Part shown: positions 60,979 through 64,000 of the stretch, piece by piece
Position numbering within the stretch: the stretch's first letter is position 1
Layout: each line of letters begins with the position of its first letter
Assembly: GCF_015841355.1 (NCBI RefSeq)
Contig: NZ_CP064908.1
Location: 248,001-312,000 of the forward strand
From: Synechococcus sp. CBW1107
GTDB lineage: Bacteria; Cyanobacteriota; Cyanobacteriia; PCC-6307; Cyanobiaceae
Direction: 5' to 3'
Length of the DNA: 64,000 bases
The notes under the pieces: model-generated
Told to the model about the DNA's origin: nothing
The model's database searches: none
The model's input: only the letters and a program-made list of their open reading frames with translations
Translations under genes and position numbers: made by a program

Positions 60979-61928
60979 ACGTCCGGAACTCCACAGGCCA
61001 GCGCAGCGGCCCGCCGCCGATCGTGTTCATCCTGCTGGCCCTGGTCGGGGCCGGTGCCCTCTGGACCTGGAGGGACCAGGTCGGCGGCCTGCTGGGCACC
61101 AGCCCCAGGCTGCCCAGCCTCCCCCAGGCCCCGCCGGGCATCCCCGGACTTCCGGGCCAGGGGCCGACGGCGGCGGCTTTTCCACCGCCCGCGAACGTGG
61201 CCGCGGGCACCGCCATCAGCATCGACGGCTCCACCAGCATGGTCCTGATCAATGAGGCCCTCAAGCAGGGCTTCATGGCCGCCTTCCCCGGGACGGAGGT
61301 GAGCACAGCGGCGGTGGGCACCGACAACGGCATCCAGGCCCTGCTGGGGGGCAGCATCAGCCTCGCGGCGATCTCCCGACCACTCACCACTGAGGAGCAG
61401 GGCCTCGGCCTGGTGGCCGTACCCGTGGCCAGCGACCGGATCGCCCTGGTGGTGGGCCTCGACAACCCCTTCCGCCGCGGCCTTTCCCGCAGCCAGACGG
61501 TCCAGATCTTCAGGGGTGAGATCACCAGCTGGAGCACCCTGGGGGGCAGCGATCGTCCGATCCGGGTCCTCAACCGCCCCAGCGTCAGCGGCACCCATGC
61601 CGCGTTCCGCAAGATCGTGCTTGACGGCCAGCCCTTCGGCAGCAGCCCGAACATCACCACACTCGAGCGCGACGCCACCACGCCGATGCTGCGCCTGCTC
61701 GGCCGTGATGGGATCGGCTATGCCACCTACGCCCAGGTGGCCGACCAACAGACGGTGCGGGTGCTCGCCATCGATGGAGCCACCCCGGAAGCGGAGTCCT
61801 ACCCCTTCCAGCGCCAGTTGTTCTACGTCTATCGCGAGCCCGCCTCGGAGGCCGTGAAGGCCTTCCTCGGCTTCGCTCTCTCTCCGCAGGGAAGGGCCGT
61901 CATCCAGAACGCCGGCAAGGGCCCCTGA
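60975..61928 (+). CDS. PstS-like periplasmic substrate-binding protein
   Basis: The 317-residue product has a membrane anchor (PPIVFILLALVGAGALWTW), a Pro-rich linker (~40-75) and a PBP-like domain: ISIDGSTSMVLINEALKQGF, VGTDNGIQALLGGSISLAAI, IFRGEITSWSTLGG and RPSVSGTHAAFRKIVL. These are phosphate-binding-protein features, but no ABC transporter genes are nearby, and the protein stays anchored. The start overlaps the PspA stop (ATGA), so the two are co-translated and probably work together. Confidence 0.85.
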   Translation: MNVRNSTGQRSGPPPIVFILLALVGAGALWTWRDQVGGLLGTSPRLPSLPQAPPGIPGLPGQGPTAAAFPPPANVAAGTAISIDGSTSMVLINEALKQGFMAAFPGTEVSTAAVGTDNGIQALLGGSISLAAISRPLTTEEQGLGLVAVPVASDRIALVVGLDNPFRRGLSRSQTVQIFRGEITSWSTLGGSDRPIRVLNRPSVSGTHAAFRKIVLDGQPFGSSPNITTLERDATTPMLRLLGRDGIGYATYAQVADQQTVRVLAIDGATPEAESYPFQRQLFYVYREPASEAVKAFLGFALSPQGRAVIQNAGKGP

Positions 61929-61980
61929 TCCCAGCCGGCTCGGCCCCAGCGGCGAGAGTGGGCGCCCTGGGCTGGACCCG

Positions 61981-63237
61981 ATGACCATGGTGATCACCCT
62001 TCAGCTGCTCCAGGCGGCGGGTTGGCTGGCGGCCTTCGCTCTGCTGGTGCTGCTGCTGGCGCTGGAGTTCACCATGGGGCGTGCACCGCGCCTGGGGGCC
62101 ACGGAACTCACCCCCGCGAGCCCCTCCACGGGCGCCGCTGAGGCCGGCGGCGGCGATTTCCTCAGCGTGATCGTGCCGGCCTACAACGAGGCGACCAGGA
62201 TCAACGACTGCGTGGGCGCGTTGCTGGCGAGCGACCTGCAGGGTCTGAGCTGGCGCCTGATCGTGGCTGACGATGACTCCAGCGACGGCACCGCCGAGGG
62301 GTTGGACGCACTCATCGCGGCCGGAACGTTCCCATCGCCGCCCCTGGAGGTGATGCGCTGCGGGCCCCGTCCAGCGGGCGAGCGCTGGAATGGCAAGACC
62401 TGGCCGTGCAGTGAAGCGGTACGACGGCTGCCCCATCCCCCCACTCCCGAAGCGGGCCCACCCCCGACGGAGTGGCTGCTGTTCGTGGATGCCGATGTGA
62501 CCGTGGCGCCGGCGGCCCTCACCAGCGCCGTGGCCGAGGCCCGCCGCAGCGGGGCCGATCTGCTCACCCTCGCGCCACGGATCCGCTGCGGCTGCCTGGC
62601 CGAGTGGGTGGTGCAGCCGATCGTGGTGGCGCTGCTGGGTCTGGGCTTTCCGATCGCCCGCGCCAACGATCCCGGCGACCCCACCGCCTTCGCTGCAGGC
62701 CCGTTCATGCTGTTTCGTCGCTCCAGCTACGAGGCCATCGGCGGGCACCGGGCTCTGGCGGCGGAGGTGGTGGAGGATCTGGCCCTGGCGCGGGCGATCA
62801 AGCAGCGGGGATTCCGCCTGCGTTACCTGCTCGGCATCGACCTGCTGGAGCTGCGCATGTACCCCGATTTCAAGGCGCTCTGGGAGGGCTGGACCAAGAA
62901 CTGGCATCTGGGCCTGAACCGCAACCCTCTGCTCACCCTGGCCAGTGGTGCCGTGGTGTTCGGCCTGTTCAGCGGTCCCTGGCTGCTGCTGCCGCTGGCG
63001 TGTCTGCAGCTGATTCAGCAGCCGTCCGACTGGCCGTCACTGCTCACGCCGGCCCTGACGGGAGTGGCTCTGCAACTGGCGGTCAGGCTCTGGAGCCGCT
63101 GGCGTTTCGGACTGGGGCTGCGCCACTGGTGGCTGGCCTGGCTGGGTGGTGTGGTGATCGCCGCGATTGCTCCGGTGTCGATCTGGAAAACCAGCACCGG
63201 CCGGGGCTGGACCTGGCGGGGTCGCTCGCTGGCCTGA
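61981..63237 (+). CDS. family 2 glycosyltransferase, CruG/HpnB-like
   Basis: A first membrane helix (WLAAFALLVLLLALEF) precedes the GT2 domain: FLSVIVPAYNEATRINDCVG, LIVADDDSSDGTAEGL, the metal-binding FVDADVTVAPAAL and an acceptor-side EVVEDLALARAIKQRGFRLR. Three C-terminal helices follow (~315-400). The layout resembles hopanoid-linked HpnB and the cyanobacterial carotenoid glycosyltransferase CruG; the sugar acceptor is probably a lipid. The start lies 52 bases after the PstS-like gene. Confidence 0.85.
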   Translation: MTMVITLQLLQAAGWLAAFALLVLLLALEFTMGRAPRLGATELTPASPSTGAAEAGGGDFLSVIVPAYNEATRINDCVGALLASDLQGLSWRLIVADDDSSDGTAEGLDALIAAGTFPSPPLEVMRCGPRPAGERWNGKTWPCSEAVRRLPHPPTPEAGPPPTEWLLFVDADVTVAPAALTSAVAEARRSGADLLTLAPRIRCGCLAEWVVQPIVVALLGLGFPIARANDPGDPTAFAAGPFMLFRRSSYEAIGGHRALAAEVVEDLALARAIKQRGFRLRYLLGIDLLELRMYPDFKALWEGWTKNWHLGLNRNPLLTLASGAVVFGLFSGPWLLLPLACLQLIQQPSDWPSLLTPALTGVALQLAVRLWSRWRFGLGLRHWWLAWLGGVVIAAIAPVSIWKTSTGRGWTWRGRSLA

Positions 63238-63272
63238 GGCGGGAGTACCGGAGGGGTTGCTGCCGACCGGAC

Positions 63273-63353
63273 TCAGGCCTTGCTGAGCCTCTTGACGATC
63301 CAGTTCATCAGCACCAGGGAGCCCACCAGGGCAATCAGCAGGGCGATGGTCAT
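63273..63353 (-). CDS. 26-residue single-helix membrane peptide
   Basis: The frame ATG 63353 to TGA 63273-63275 encodes MTIALLIALVGSLVLMNWIV then KRLSKA, a clean membrane helix with a basic cytoplasmic tail. The size and form match small thylakoid subunits of cyanobacteria, but it is none of the photosystem or cytochrome b6f peptides I know. The composition argues against chance. Confidence 0.55.
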   Translation of the reverse strand: MTIALLIALVGSLVLMNWIVKRLSKA

Positions 63354-63375
63354 GGGGAGTTGCCTTCTGGCGTGA

Positions 63376-63612
63376 TTATGTCGGGTCGCTGAGCAGGGAA
63401 TCCGCCACCACCGTTCCATCCCGCAGCAGGCGCGCGACGGTGAGATTGCTCACCGGTTGATCGTGGCCACCCTCCAGCAGCCACTCGGCCATTTCCATGC
63501 GCAGGGCGTAGGCGTCCTCGAAGCGTTCACGGCTCTCGAGGGCGTGCAGGCGGCACTCGAGCCAGTGGCGTGTTTCGCCCGGAAGCTGGCGCTGGAGGCG
63601 TCGTCGAGTCAC
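63376..63612 (-). CDS. hypothetical protein
   Basis: From GTG 63612 the frame encodes 78 residues, helical and charged (HWLECRLHALESRERFEDAY, ALRMEMAEWLLEGG). The frame is open up to an ATG at 63699, but the extra part looks non-coding and overlaps the upstream region of the next gene. No family is recognised. Confidence 0.5.
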   Translation of the reverse strand: MTRRRLQRQLPGETRHWLECRLHALESRERFEDAYALRMEMAEWLLEGGHDQPVSNLTVARLLRDGTVVADSLLSDPT

Positions 63613-63716
63613 CAGAGCTCTCCATGCATATGGGAATCCTGGCGGAGCGCCTCGCCTTTGGTGTAGCAAGGGGAACACATCCGGTTGGAGACTGGACACC
63701 GCTGGATGTTGTCGCG

Positions 63717-63986
63717 ATGAGCCACCGCTGCCTTGGGCCTGCCCTGGTGATCACCGCACTTCTGGCCAGCCCGGGCGGGGTCCGGGCGTCCGACACCAGC
63801 CATGACACCCGCCACGACTGCCGCCTCTGGCGGAGCAGCCACGGCCTGGAGCGGGTGGAGATCGCCAACCGCCTCGGTGCCGCCAACCTGCTCACCAAAG
63901 TGCACAACTTCGCGGTGGCCACCCCGGGGGACACCCGAAGCCTCTACAGCAGTTCCGACATCCGGCGCCTCTGCGCGCTGCAGTGA
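63717..63986 (+). CDS. small exported protein
   Basis: The ATG at 63717 starts a signal peptide (LGPALVITALLASPGGVRAS) followed by about 65 residues with two Cys (HDCRLWRSSHGLERVEIANR and RRLCALQ). The protein is probably exported and disulphide-linked. Function unknown. Confidence 0.6.
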   Translation: MSHRCLGPALVITALLASPGGVRASDTSHDTRHDCRLWRSSHGLERVEIANRLGAANLLTKVHNFAVATPGDTRSLYSSSDIRRLCALQ

Positions 63987-64000
63987 AGGCGAGGCGGATC

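Overview
The window looks like chromosome from a high-GC picocyanobacterium of the Synechococcus/Cyanobium type. This is inferred from gene content: a high-light-inducible (Hli) protein, a TPM/Psb32-like protein, NadA, a CruG/HpnB-like glycosyltransferase, a cyanobacterial-type metallophosphoesterase and an (6-4)/FeS-BCP-like photolyase. Most genes are strongly GC-rich. A few patches (about 65-700, 9.6-10.2 kb, 36.4-39.2 kb) are visibly AT-richer and carry unusual or broken genes, which suggests acquired DNA. No tRNA, rRNA or CRISPR array was seen.

Layout. 0-6 kb: a frameshifted methyltransferase-like membrane gene, a SHOCT-domain protein, a photolyase coupled to a peroxiredoxin-like gene, and a decayed MBL-fold gene. 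6.1-9.4 kb: an old IS256-family element (two nonsense mutations in its transposase) with a younger IS256-family element inserted in it. 9.6-12.7 kb: a frameshifted MscS gene, two small exported proteins and a PEBP protein. 12.7-25 kb: Hli, phosphoesterases, a 2OG-Fe(II) oxygenase, MidA-like methyltransferase, TPM protein, GH104-like lysozyme, glycosyltransferase, NadA, WD40 membrane protein and patatin. 25.2-36.4 kb: a metal-efflux locus (DMT transporter with a His-rich tail, RND pump, reduced adaptor, OmpR-type regulator, histidine kinase). The kinase is split by a second copy of the younger IS256 element, which is itself split by an IS21 element. All three nested target duplications are visible, and the host reading frames close exactly when the insertions are removed.

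36.4-39.2 kb is an AT-richer accessory patch with a DUF4041/T5orf172 (GIY-YIG-like) protein and a 24-bp perfect palindrome. 39.2-50.8 kb holds class I aldolase, a broken serpin, a ligase-associated exonuclease, an SDR, two alpha/beta hydrolases, a phosphoribosyltransferase and a baeRF-like protein. 50.8-64 kb holds CbpM/CbpA, ATP-dependent DNA ligase, DUF4178, a membrane aminopropyltransferase, DUF350, a ligase-associated DEXH helicase, PspA, a PstS-like binding protein and a family 2 glycosyltransferase.

Two functional sets stand out. One is a dispersed DNA-repair set: ligase-associated exonuclease, ATP-dependent ligase and Lhr-like helicase within 18 kb. The other is a candidate envelope system: DUF4178, aminopropyltransferase, an exported beta-rich membrane protein, DUF350, PspA and a PstS-like protein, laid out around one divergent start point at 57.39 kb.
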